Of a DNA stretch of 64,000 nt, positions 25,990 to 33,952 are shown in pieces (positions within the stretch are counted from its first letter, which is position 1; each line of letters begins with the position of its first letter). The position numbers and the translations under genes are program-made. Location: contig NZ_FOTQ01000001.1 of NCBI RefSeq assembly GCF_900114635.1, positions 1,054,001-1,118,000 of the forward strand, read 5' to 3'. Origin of the DNA: Shimia aestuarii (GTDB lineage Bacteria; Pseudomonadota; Alphaproteobacteria; Rhodobacterales; Rhodobacteraceae). A model generated the notes under the pieces. That model was not told the origin of the DNA and did not search any database. It was given only the letters and a program-made list of their open reading frames with translations.

Positions 25990-27095
25990 AAATTGTCCAG
26001 ATCACACCTTATGCCATGAACCGGCCCGGCGGGGTCCAGAGCCATATCCGTGACCTGAGCACATGGTTGCGAGAACAGGGGCACGAGGTCCGAATCGTGG
26101 CACCCCCGGGTCATGCCGACCTGCCCGGTCTGAAGACCCTTGGCAATTTCCGCAATATCGCGGTGCACGGCACCCGCTTCGAGATCAGCCGCGCGCGGCG
26201 CGACGAGGTGGCGACCTGCGCTCAGGAGCTGCGCAACTGGGGCGCCGAGGTCGTGCACCTGCACACCCCATGGACTCCCATGATGCCCTGGCAGGTCTGG
26301 AAGGCACTGGATCTCCCGGCAATTGCTACTTTTCACGCCACCTTGCCCGCCAAACCCGGGCTTGACCCGCTGGCATGGTTCCTGCGCCGCAGCGCGCATT
26401 ACTTCAACAAGCGGCTTAAGACGGTGATCGTGCCGTCAAAAGCGCCGCAGGACCAGTGGGCGGCAAACAAGGTCGCCCCCCTGCCCCGCATCCTGCCACC
26501 CGCGGTGGATCTATCGGCATGGCGCGCCGCAGGAGAGGCAGCGCCGCTGGCACAGGGTCTGCGCGCGGTCTACATGGGGCGGCTTGAAGAGCGTAAGGGC
26601 GTGGCGGTACTGCTTGAAGCCTGGAAGCGCGTGCATGAGGAGCGCCCCGACGCAGAGCTGATCGTGGCCGGAGCCGGTCCCGAAGAGGGGTTGTTGCGCA
26701 ACCAGATCAAGCATTCCAACATTGGCGGCGTCACCTTTTGCCCACCTCCCGATCAGGCGGGCGCGCACGCGCTTGTGGCGGGGGCCGACCTGTTCATTGC
26801 ACCCGCCCTGCATGGCGAGAGTTTCGGCCTAGTTCTGGCCGAGGCGATGGCGGCGGGGACCGTGCCGATTGCAGCGGCAAATGCGGGCTACGCCACTGTG
26901 CTAAGCGGCCCCGGACAAGAGTTGCTGGTGCCTCCGGGAGAGACCTGGGCACTGTCCCGCAAGATACTGGACATGGCCGAAAACCCTGCGCGCCTTGCCC
27001 AGATGCGCCGCTGGGCGCTCAGCCAGGCACAGCGATTCGACGTGCGCACGGTCGGACCGGCCTATGAGCAGCTTTTGGCAGAGGCGCTCGGTTAA
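25986..27095 (+). CDS. GT4 family glycosyltransferase
   Basis: A 369-residue GT-B enzyme. The N-terminal loop is MNRPGGVQSHIRDL, the nucleotide-binding lobe opens with VYMGRLEERKGVAVLLEAWK, and ESFGLVLAEAMAAG holds the catalytic glutamate. This arrangement is common among PimA/PimB-like mannosyltransferases acting on phosphatidylinositol, though also among many others. It is translationally coupled to the CDP-alcohol phosphotransferase before it, so it may glycosylate that enzyme's product. It ends in a convergent two-stop overlap (TTAA) with the Stealth gene. Confidence 0.8.
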   Translation: MKIVQITPYAMNRPGGVQSHIRDLSTWLREQGHEVRIVAPPGHADLPGLKTLGNFRNIAVHGTRFEISRARRDEVATCAQELRNWGAEVVHLHTPWTPMMPWQVWKALDLPAIATFHATLPAKPGLDPLAWFLRRSAHYFNKRLKTVIVPSKAPQDQWAANKVAPLPRILPPAVDLSAWRAAGEAAPLAQGLRAVYMGRLEERKGVAVLLEAWKRVHEERPDAELIVAGAGPEEGLLRNQIKHSNIGGVTFCPPPDQAGAHALVAGADLFIAPALHGESFGLVLAEAMAAGTVPIAAANAGYATVLSGPGQELLVPPGETWALSRKILDMAENPARLAQMRRWALSQAQRFDVRTVGPAYEQLLAEALG

Positions 27096-28069
27096 CGCTC
27101 GAACCGTGAAGGTGCCGGGAACTCGCGCTCCAGCCAGCGCCGCACCAATCGTTCCACCCGCTTGTTGGGACGAGGACCAAAGCTGTCGTTCAGCGTGTAG
27201 CAGAACGGCGCGCGGCGCTTCATGTTCCAGAGCTGGAACCATGTCCATGGCAGCACGTTTTCCAGCGAGGCATACCCTTCCATCGCCGCCGATTCCTCGG
27301 GCGTGCAGGGCACGGCCGCGCCCTGTTCGACCATGGCGTGCGGATAGAAATACTCCAGCGGCAGGTTTGATCCGTCGCGAAAGCGGGTGGCGCGGGTCTT
27401 GGCGAAATCTTCGGAAAACTGCTCGACCAACCCGGCAACGGCGGATTTGTCGAACAGGCGCGGACCATGAATCGCATAGGCGCGCGGCTTGTCTCCCCAC
27501 GTGTCGTTGAGCACCCGGTTGGCATTGGCAAGCGCATGGTTCCACGGTCCATCCTTGACCGGATCAAGCGCATCGGCGTTCTTTGTCGTCTTCTGCTTGA
27601 AAAACGAGATCGGCATGCCGTCGCGCTGCATGGCCTGCATCAGGCCGGGACGCGCCAGCATCATGTCATCTTCGAAAAACAGGTACTGGTCACTCAATCC
27701 GGGCAAAAGATGCACATGGGACATGATCGAAAAGGAATTGAAGGTCGGCTGAATGGCCGGGTCCATGACCGCGTCATGATGCACCAGCCGCAGATCCGGG
27801 TGCTCGGCGTTCAGCCATGGGGGCACCTGCGGGCGCTGCGTGAAAAGGTAGAGATGGCGCATCTCGGGCAGGTGCGCATCCAGCGACCGCAGGCAATAGC
27901 GCAGCAGTTCGAGATTGTCGCGGGTGCGGTTGGGGTTGGTGTCATGCGTGGTGCGCGCATATTGCGCCAATTGCGCCTGATAGCCATCGAACTGGTCATC
28001 GACCCACATGATCACCACGTCGGTTTTTTCGCCCGGATTTGAGGGAGATTGAGGGGTCGTACCAGTCAT
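27092..28069 (-). CDS. Stealth family phosphosugar transferase
   Basis: A 325-residue protein with Stealth conserved regions: CR1 TDVVIMWVDD (16-25), CR2 with ELLRYCLRSL, PPWLN and PTFNSFSIMSHVH, and YLFFEDDMM with the metal-binding Asp pair. CR3 (PRAYAIHGP) is also visible. Stealth proteins are sugar-1-phosphate transferases, such as the capsule polymerases of Neisseria and the human GlcNAc-1-phosphotransferase. The ATG at 28069 is preferred; the frame extends to a TTG at 28120. It suggests that the final product carries a hexose-phosphate diester. Confidence 0.85.
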   Translation of the reverse strand: MTGTTPQSPSNPGEKTDVVIMWVDDQFDGYQAQLAQYARTTHDTNPNRTRDNLELLRYCLRSLDAHLPEMRHLYLFTQRPQVPPWLNAEHPDLRLVHHDAVMDPAIQPTFNSFSIMSHVHLLPGLSDQYLFFEDDMMLARPGLMQAMQRDGMPISFFKQKTTKNADALDPVKDGPWNHALANANRVLNDTWGDKPRAYAIHGPRLFDKSAVAGLVEQFSEDFAKTRATRFRDGSNLPLEYFYPHAMVEQGAAVPCTPEESAAMEGYASLENVLPWTWFQLWNMKRRAPFCYTLNDSFGPRPNKRVERLVRRWLEREFPAPSRFER

Positions 28070-28147
28070 TTCTGCATATTTGCGCCCATCCGCCGCCGGG
28101 GCAAGCGAATAACACCGCAATGTCCCGTTGCAATGGCAGGGAGAACC

Positions 28148-29782
28148 ATGCCAGACCGGACAGCACCGCCAAGGACCTTTTTCGGCGGTGGGCAGGCATC
28201 AATTGGGAACGACATCTTGGCCAATGGCGATCTGGTGATTTCGGCGGATTTCGGCACTTCGGGCGTCAAGGTCGGGGTGGTCGACAGCGATCTGAACATT
28301 CTTGCGCGCGTGACCGAAACCTATCCACTTGCGCTGGGAGGCAACGGGTTTGCCGAACAGAACCCCGAGGATTGGTGGGCCGGGTTTACCCGCGCGGTCG
28401 CTGCGCTTCACAGGGAATTGCCTGATCTCAGGAAACGCGTCGGCGCCATCGTTTTCTGCAGCCAGGTCTGCAGCGTGATCTGTGCAGATGAGAACGGCAC
28501 GCCCCTGCGCCCCTGCCTGACCTGGATGGACAAGCGCGGCGCGGCGGTCGGCAACAAGTTGATTGGAGGATTTCCAAGCGTTCATGGGTATCGCGCCGAC
28601 AAGGGGTTGATCTGGCTTGCATTGGCCAACGGCGCCCCGGCCAAGAATGGCATGGACCCGACAGCCAAATTTGTCTGGGTGCGCGAGAACGAACCCGAGA
28701 TCTGGGCACGGACACGCTGGCTGTTGGATGCGCGTGACTGGCTGGTGGCGCGGGCGACAGGGGAAATCACCTCCTGCGCTGAATCCGCCAACCTGACATG
28801 GGTGATGGACACCCGGCGCGGGCGCGAAGGCTGGTCCGAACGCCTGTGCAAGATGGTGGGTGTGCCGATCGAGCGGATGCCGCCCATCGTACAGGGCGAG
28901 GCATGCGTTGGTGGCCTGACCAAAAAAGCGGCGGGCGAACTTGGGCTGGACCGCGATGTGGATGTTCTTGGCGGCACGATTGACGTCACCGCGGCCGCGC
29001 TGGGGGCGGGCGAAGTCGAAGACGGCGCGCTGCATATCAGCGTGGCGACAAGCGCATGGATCGCCGGGTTCTTTCCGGGCCGACGGCTCAGCGTGCCACA
29101 TGCCTTTGCCACGATCACCTCGGGGCTTGATTATCGCCCGCTGCTGATCGCTTCACAGGAAAACGCCGGATCGGCCATGCAATGGGTGGTCGAAAACACC
29201 GGGGGCGACATGCAGGACGCGCTGCAAACGATGGGCCCGCTCATGGCGGATGACCCGATGTTCCTGCCCTGGATGACAGGGGAACGGGTCCCGGTGGATG
29301 ATCGCCGCCTGCGCGGCACGTTTCACGGGCTCGGGCTGCATCACGATACGGATGCCCTGCGCCGCGCCGCCGTGGAGGGCGTCGTGCAAAACCTGCGCTG
29401 GGCCTTTGGCCTTGTGTCGCGCCAGCGAGGCGCAGACCGGCGGGGGCCGGTTTCGCTGGTCGGGGGGGCGGCGGCCACGCCGGCCTTTGCTCAGATGCTC
29501 GCCGATGCGCTTGACCGCGAGGTGCGCGTGGGCGAGGCGCGCCATGCCGGGATGCTGGGGGCCGCCACACTGGCCGCGCCGGTCATGGGCTGGGCCGACA
29601 GCGCCACGCAGGCCGCGGCCCGCCTTGGCCAGCGCGCCAACGCGATCTATACACCCGACCCGGTCCGGGTCGACCTGATGGCACTCCGCGCGGAGCGGCT
29701 GAACCGGATACGCCCGGACATCGTGCGCAGCTATCGGCGCAACGGTGGGCACGGGGATGAACAAGGGACGTTTGAGCCATGA
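28148..29782 (+). CDS. FGGY-family carbohydrate kinase
   Basis: A 544-residue kinase of the xylulokinase/glycerol kinase fold. SADFGTSGVKVGVVD (32-46) is the phosphate-1 loop, LTWMDKRG the substrate region, and GGTIDVTAA with LVGGAAATPAFAQMLAD the ATP site of the second domain. Start at ATG 28148, eight bases after AGGGAG. It overlaps the next CDP-alcohol phosphotransferase gene by ATGA. Its substrate could be a sugar alcohol or inositol-like polyol whose phosphate is later activated; sequence alone does not give it. Confidence 0.82.
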   Translation: MPDRTAPPRTFFGGGQASIGNDILANGDLVISADFGTSGVKVGVVDSDLNILARVTETYPLALGGNGFAEQNPEDWWAGFTRAVAALHRELPDLRKRVGAIVFCSQVCSVICADENGTPLRPCLTWMDKRGAAVGNKLIGGFPSVHGYRADKGLIWLALANGAPAKNGMDPTAKFVWVRENEPEIWARTRWLLDARDWLVARATGEITSCAESANLTWVMDTRRGREGWSERLCKMVGVPIERMPPIVQGEACVGGLTKKAAGELGLDRDVDVLGGTIDVTAAALGAGEVEDGALHISVATSAWIAGFFPGRRLSVPHAFATITSGLDYRPLLIASQENAGSAMQWVVENTGGDMQDALQTMGPLMADDPMFLPWMTGERVPVDDRRLRGTFHGLGLHHDTDALRRAAVEGVVQNLRWAFGLVSRQRGADRRGPVSLVGGAAATPAFAQMLADALDREVRVGEARHAGMLGAATLAAPVMGWADSATQAAARLGQRANAIYTPDPVRVDLMALRAERLNRIRPDIVRSYRRNGGHGDEQGTFEP

Positions 29783-30387
29783 TTGACGGGCTGTTGAAAG
29801 CAAAGATCGACCCGATCTGGGAATCCATGTCGACACCGCTGGTCAAGGCAGGAATGACCCCGAACCAGGTGACATTCGCCGGGCTGGTCCTGATCCTGCT
29901 TGCGTCGGGTGCGTTCCTGCTGCATGGCTCACCACTGATCTACGGGCTGAGCCTTGCCGTCGCCTTTGCCTTTGACGCGCTGGACGGGGCCGTGGCACGG
30001 CGGCGCGACATGCGCTCGATGGCGGGGGGCTATTTCGACGCCATGGTCGACCGCTACCAGGAACTCGCCGTGCTGGCGACGATTGCACATGTTTATGACC
30101 AATGGCCGCTGGCGCTGGCCTGTTTCTCGGGCAGCGTGATCACCTCTTATGCCAAGGCGCGCACCGCCATCGAGATCAAGATCAGCAACGAGGACTGGCC
30201 CGATTTCTTCGAACGGCTGGAGCGGGTGATTTACCTCTGCGCGATGCTGATCCTTGCCGGGGTTCTGGGCGCTTGGGTGATCTGGGTCGGCCTTGCCGGG
30301 TTCGCAATCCTGTCCCATGTCACGGCGTTGCAACGCGCGCGGCGCGCGACCGGGTTGTTGCGACAGGTGGATCAGGACGGGCGGTAA
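29779..30387 (+). CDS. CDP-alcohol phosphatidyltransferase family protein (second of two)
   Basis: A 202-residue membrane enzyme with a perfect CDP-OH-P motif at 66-91 (DALDGAVAR, G83, D87, D91) and an opening MTPNQVTF typical of phosphatidylinositol(-phosphate) and archaetidylinositol-phosphate synthases. This resembles the class that joins CDP-lipid with inositol 3-phosphate more than the first copy at 25327 does. It is coupled to the FGGY kinase. Its 3' end runs 16 bases into the convergent membrane-protein gene. Confidence 0.84.
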   Translation: MIDGLLKAKIDPIWESMSTPLVKAGMTPNQVTFAGLVLILLASGAFLLHGSPLIYGLSLAVAFAFDALDGAVARRRDMRSMAGGYFDAMVDRYQELAVLATIAHVYDQWPLALACFSGSVITSYAKARTAIEIKISNEDWPDFFERLERVIYLCAMLILAGVLGAWVIWVGLAGFAILSHVTALQRARRATGLLRQVDQDGR

Positions 30388-31130
30388 CCGCGCAGCGTCG
30401 CCAGGCAATCCGATACCCAGCTCAACAAAAAGAACAGGAACGACGAGATCAGGATCAGCTCAGTCGTGACATAGGCGTGATAAAGCAGGTCATTCCACGG
30501 CGAAAGGTCGATCCCCTTAACGATGAACAGCCCCAGATACAGCACCGACAGGGTATAAGGCACCAGCACGTAATATCGCCGGAAACGGCAACTCGAACGT
30601 GGAAGAACCCGCTGCGCGTCGTCCACTCTGTCATGCAGGTTCGACAGGTGCGAGCCGACAAACACCACCCCTGCCTGTGAAAAGAAGAACAGGTAGCTGC
30701 CCACCATGTGCATTTCATGGTGATCGGGAAAGCGGAACTGGCTAAGCATGATCATGCCCGTCGAGGCCAGTGCCTGAAGGCCGACAATCGCGACGGAAAA
30801 AACCGTGATCCATTTCAGCTGGCGCGGATCGACACCGGGCTGTCGTGCAAGGCGGTTGCGGAAATAGCTGGTGAACAAAAGGATGGACAGGAACAGCGCC
30901 GGGGCGCAGATCAGCATCCAGATCGCAAACGGATCGCCGACGGACGGCTCTTCAAGCGCGCGGCTGATCGTGGGGGGCGAATGCGCGATATAGTCAGGGC
31001 GCAGCTCGGCAAAGGCCCAGCGCGAGGTATAGATCTGTTGGTTCACCATGGTCACGACCAGCAGATTGCAGGTGATGGCCACCCAGAGAAGCAGACTGTC
31101 TCGGCGCGCGGGCAGCGGCAGGGACGTCAT
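30372..31130 (-). CDS. Six-span membrane protein, possible Frag1/DRAM-like
   Basis: A 252-residue protein with about six hydrophobic segments (near 14-30, 70-88, 105-128, 145-160, 188-205, 215-238). EPSVGDPFAIWML after the first loop and HMVGSYLFFFSQAGVVF in the middle look like the Frag1/DRAM/Sfk1 pattern, where a conserved His-x-x-Gly opens a helix. In eukaryotes this group includes PGAP2 and the N-terminal part of Cwh43, which remodel GPI lipids. The assignment is by eye and weak. It is coupled to the ABC exporter (ATGA overlap 31127-31130). Confidence 0.5.
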   Translation of the reverse strand: MTSLPLPARRDSLLLWVAITCNLLVVTMVNQQIYTSRWAFAELRPDYIAHSPPTISRALEEPSVGDPFAIWMLICAPALFLSILLFTSYFRNRLARQPGVDPRQLKWITVFSVAIVGLQALASTGMIMLSQFRFPDHHEMHMVGSYLFFFSQAGVVFVGSHLSNLHDRVDDAQRVLPRSSCRFRRYYVLVPYTLSVLYLGLFIVKGIDLSPWNDLLYHAYVTTELILISSFLFFLLSWVSDCLATLRGYRPS

Positions 31131-32884
31131 GATGCGGCCTTTCGGGTCTGACGTTCATCCGACACCACACGCCCGCCTTCCATCTTGATCAGGCGGTCAC
31201 ACTTGCCGAACTGGTGGTCATCATGGGTGATGGCCAGAACAAGCTGTCCGGTGGCCGCCAGTTCCGGCACCAGCACATCGTAAAAGAACGCCCGGTTGGC
31301 CGGGTCCTGATCGGCGGCGAATTCATCCAGCACAATGATCGGGCGCTGTTCCGCCAATGCCACGGCCAAGGCAAGACGACGGCTTTGCCCGGCCGACAAC
31401 GAGGTCGAGGAAAAGCGGTCTTCGCGAAGCTTGACCCGCTCGGACAGGCCCAGCTGCGTAATCCGTCGGTCAAGTTCCGCCAACTCCCCTTCATCCATGC
31501 CATAGGCTCGGTCAAACAGGTGAAATCCGCTGAACACACCGCAGAACAACTCGCGATAGCCTGACGTGGTCTCGTCATCAAGCGCCTGCCCATCGAGCAG
31601 GATTTCGCCCTTGTCCGGGTGCCGCAACCCGGTGATCAGAGAGAGAAGCGTGGTCTTGCCTGAACCGTTACCACCGCAGATGAACACGGTTTCACCGGGT
31701 TCAAAGGCAAGGTTGACCGGCCCGAGATGAAAGGGTTCGGCATCCGGTTTCCCGGGTTCACGGATCGTGGCCTGCACATCACGCAGTTCGATCCGTTCAA
31801 AACGGTCCGGCACTGCTCCGCCCCCGAACAGAACGTTGGACTGGGCTGCGGACAGCCGTTCCTCGACATTCTGGATCTTGTAATAGGCGTTCTCGGCGCG
31901 TGACAGGCGGGGCATCATGTTGAACATCTGTTCGATGGGACCGTTTGTCAGGAACACGATGGTCAGCACCTGGAACATCGTGGTCGTGTCCCCACCCTGA
32001 AGCAGCGGAATGGCGATCACCACGAAACACAGCAACAGCACGATGGCGGATTGCCCCACCAGCGTGCTTGCGGAATAAAGCGTTTCCGACTTCCGATGGC
32101 TGTCCACATTGTCCGAAATCGCCTGCATCGTGACGCCTTCAATCGCTTCACGGCGGGTCTGGCGCTGGCGCAATTCGCGCCAGCCCGAAAGCATGTCCCC
32201 GATGCGGTCGCAGTAATTGGCAAAGGTCTGGGACGCGCTGGCGTTGTGGCGCCGCGCCGGCAGGTCAAGAAGGAGATACCCTGCGATGCCGATCACGACG
32301 GCGAAAACCGCTGCAAGACCGGCCGCCCAGGACACATAGAACAGGTAGGGCACGGCAATGAGCAGGACAACCACGGCCTCGATCGCCTCAATCACGTTGA
32401 TCACGGCGCCGGAAAGTTCCCCGACCTCGCGGGTGGCCGCGGAATAGACTTCGCCCCGCGGGCTGGAACTCAGGAAATCGACATTGGCCCGCAGCAGTTG
32501 ATGCGCCATGCGCATCCGCAGCCGGGCCATGATCCGGGTAATGATGCCAAAGGCGCGCAGTCGTTGGTAATAGCTGGCGACGAGCATCGTCAGCGCCGAC
32601 ACGATCAAAAGCCAGATGCTCCAGCCAAATCCCTCGTCGAAATTCTGGGCGGTTTCATTGATGGCAAAGATCATGCCCGAGCGGCTGATACTGGCAAGCA
32701 GGGTCAGAAGCACGATCGGGTCGCGGGCCACGCCGCTGGTGACTGTCAGGAACCGGATCACGGTCATGCGGCGCCGGAACAGGGCTTTGAGGCCGCGCTC
32801 TTCCGGTCCGGGAATTTTCCTGAGTTCGATCGACACGTTACCCTCGGACGTCATGGCCGGAACGCTATCGGGTTTGCCTGCCAT
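31127..32884 (-). CDS. ABC exporter, cyclic-peptide-transporter type (PvdE/SyrD-like), fused permease and ATPase
   Basis: A 585-residue half-transporter. The N-terminal 320 residues hold six membrane spans, and the ATPase has GGNGSGKTTL, LSAGQSRRLALAVALA and LDEFAADQDP. The DE-x-AADQDP Walker B and the ITHDDHQF switch region are characteristic of the TIGR01194 (PvdE/SyrD/cyclic peptide) group rather than MsbA. The start at 32884 follows AAAGGTGA, seven bases after the upstream gene's stop. No peptide synthetase is nearby, so the cargo is more likely the lipid or glycan made here. Confidence 0.82.
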   Translation of the reverse strand: MAGKPDSVPAMTSEGNVSIELRKIPGPEERGLKALFRRRMTVIRFLTVTSGVARDPIVLLTLLASISRSGMIFAINETAQNFDEGFGWSIWLLIVSALTMLVASYYQRLRAFGIITRIMARLRMRMAHQLLRANVDFLSSSPRGEVYSAATREVGELSGAVINVIEAIEAVVVLLIAVPYLFYVSWAAGLAAVFAVVIGIAGYLLLDLPARRHNASASQTFANYCDRIGDMLSGWRELRQRQTRREAIEGVTMQAISDNVDSHRKSETLYSASTLVGQSAIVLLLCFVVIAIPLLQGGDTTTMFQVLTIVFLTNGPIEQMFNMMPRLSRAENAYYKIQNVEERLSAAQSNVLFGGGAVPDRFERIELRDVQATIREPGKPDAEPFHLGPVNLAFEPGETVFICGGNGSGKTTLLSLITGLRHPDKGEILLDGQALDDETTSGYRELFCGVFSGFHLFDRAYGMDEGELAELDRRITQLGLSERVKLREDRFSSTSLSAGQSRRLALAVALAEQRPIIVLDEFAADQDPANRAFFYDVLVPELAATGQLVLAITHDDHQFGKCDRLIKMEGGRVVSDERQTRKAAS

Positions 32885-32891
32885 GTGCCAG

Positions 32892-33896
32892 TCACCTTTT
32901 GGCCGGGCCGCCGACCTGCCAACGGTCGGCATAGTGGCGGATGGCCTTGGAATTGTTGCGATCCTCGAGCGCGCCGTTGCCCCGGTTCAGGTTGCCCAGC
33001 GCGGTGGCCTTGTAATGCACCGCATCGGCCTTGGGCAGAAAGCTCAGCCCCTTGCAAGGCAGCACCCGGCGCGGCGCGTGGCACAGGGCGCTGGAGCGCA
33101 CGTCATCCGCCAGAAACGCGGCGCGCGGCGTGTCCGAGAAATCGGTCAGCTCCTCGAGGTCAAAGAACCGGGGCTGCACCGCATAGCCGAAAACGCCCAT
33201 GAACACGTCAACGGGAAACAAACGACGCTGGCGATGGCCGCGCACCGGGGCGGAAGGCTTCTGCAGGATGTTGCTCAGGATGGTGGTCGGACGGTCCAGA
33301 TAGTCCTCGGGCACCACCCAACCGGCCATGGTCAGCGCCGTGTTGGGATGATCCGCCATGCCTTTTTCGAACGTCTCCAGAAAGTCGCGCGGATAGATGC
33401 GATCATCATCCACCACCACGATCACCTGATCGGGCGCGGCATCCAGAAGGGTCGGGATCAGCTTTGTCGCCGGCCCCCAGTCACGTCCCCTGCGAATTTC
33501 GAGAAAGGCCAGACCGCTCAGCGCCTCGGGGATTACATAAGGTTCGTCCTCGCGCAGAGATTCATCCGGCACGTTCAGCACGATCTTTTTTGGCGGGCGC
33601 GACTGGTCGATCAGCCCCTTGAGCACCGTTTCCAACCGAGAGATTCGGCTGGGGATGGTGGTCAGCGACACGATGAGGTCCGACGTCTCGTTCGCCTGCC
33701 AGCGCAGGTCCAGTTCCTGCAGTGACAGGCGCGAAAGGCGGCGTTCGCGCAGAAGGTCGGGCAACAAACGCTCCCCTTCAAAGAGGTGATGCAGCCAATA
33801 GGCCAGTCCCAGCGCCACCACGATTGCCGCGATAAAAATCAATACCTTGCCCCTTGTCGCCCCGGCTTGCTCTGACCCGGAATGAAATCTGGTCAT
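32892..33896 (-). CDS. Membrane-anchored glycosyltransferase-like protein
   Basis: A 334-residue protein with one N-terminal membrane span (VLIFIAAIVVALGLAYWL, about 18-35). The soluble part has SDLIVSLTTIPSRISRLETV and IVVVDDDRIYP, the latter being a DxD-type donor site, so a GT-A fold is likely. The start at 33896 is used because the upstream extension to 33998 overlaps the divergent gene. It begins the minus-strand trio with the ABC exporter and the Frag1-like protein. The sugar and acceptor are unknown. Confidence 0.68.
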   Translation of the reverse strand: MTRFHSGSEQAGATRGKVLIFIAAIVVALGLAYWLHHLFEGERLLPDLLRERRLSRLSLQELDLRWQANETSDLIVSLTTIPSRISRLETVLKGLIDQSRPPKKIVLNVPDESLREDEPYVIPEALSGLAFLEIRRGRDWGPATKLIPTLLDAAPDQVIVVVDDDRIYPRDFLETFEKGMADHPNTALTMAGWVVPEDYLDRPTTILSNILQKPSAPVRGHRQRRLFPVDVFMGVFGYAVQPRFFDLEELTDFSDTPRAAFLADDVRSSALCHAPRRVLPCKGLSFLPKADAVHYKATALGNLNRGNGALEDRNNSKAIRHYADRWQVGGPAKR

Positions 33897-33952
33897 TCCC
33901 GGTCCGGCCCGGTTAAATGCTTGTACGTGCAAATAACCCCGGGTGCGCCGTG

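Noticed and set aside
31127-32884. Siderophore or cyclic-peptide production locus, from the exporter type
   Set aside because: No NRPS, PKS, receptor or precursor peptide gene is near; all neighbours are glycan or lipid enzymes.
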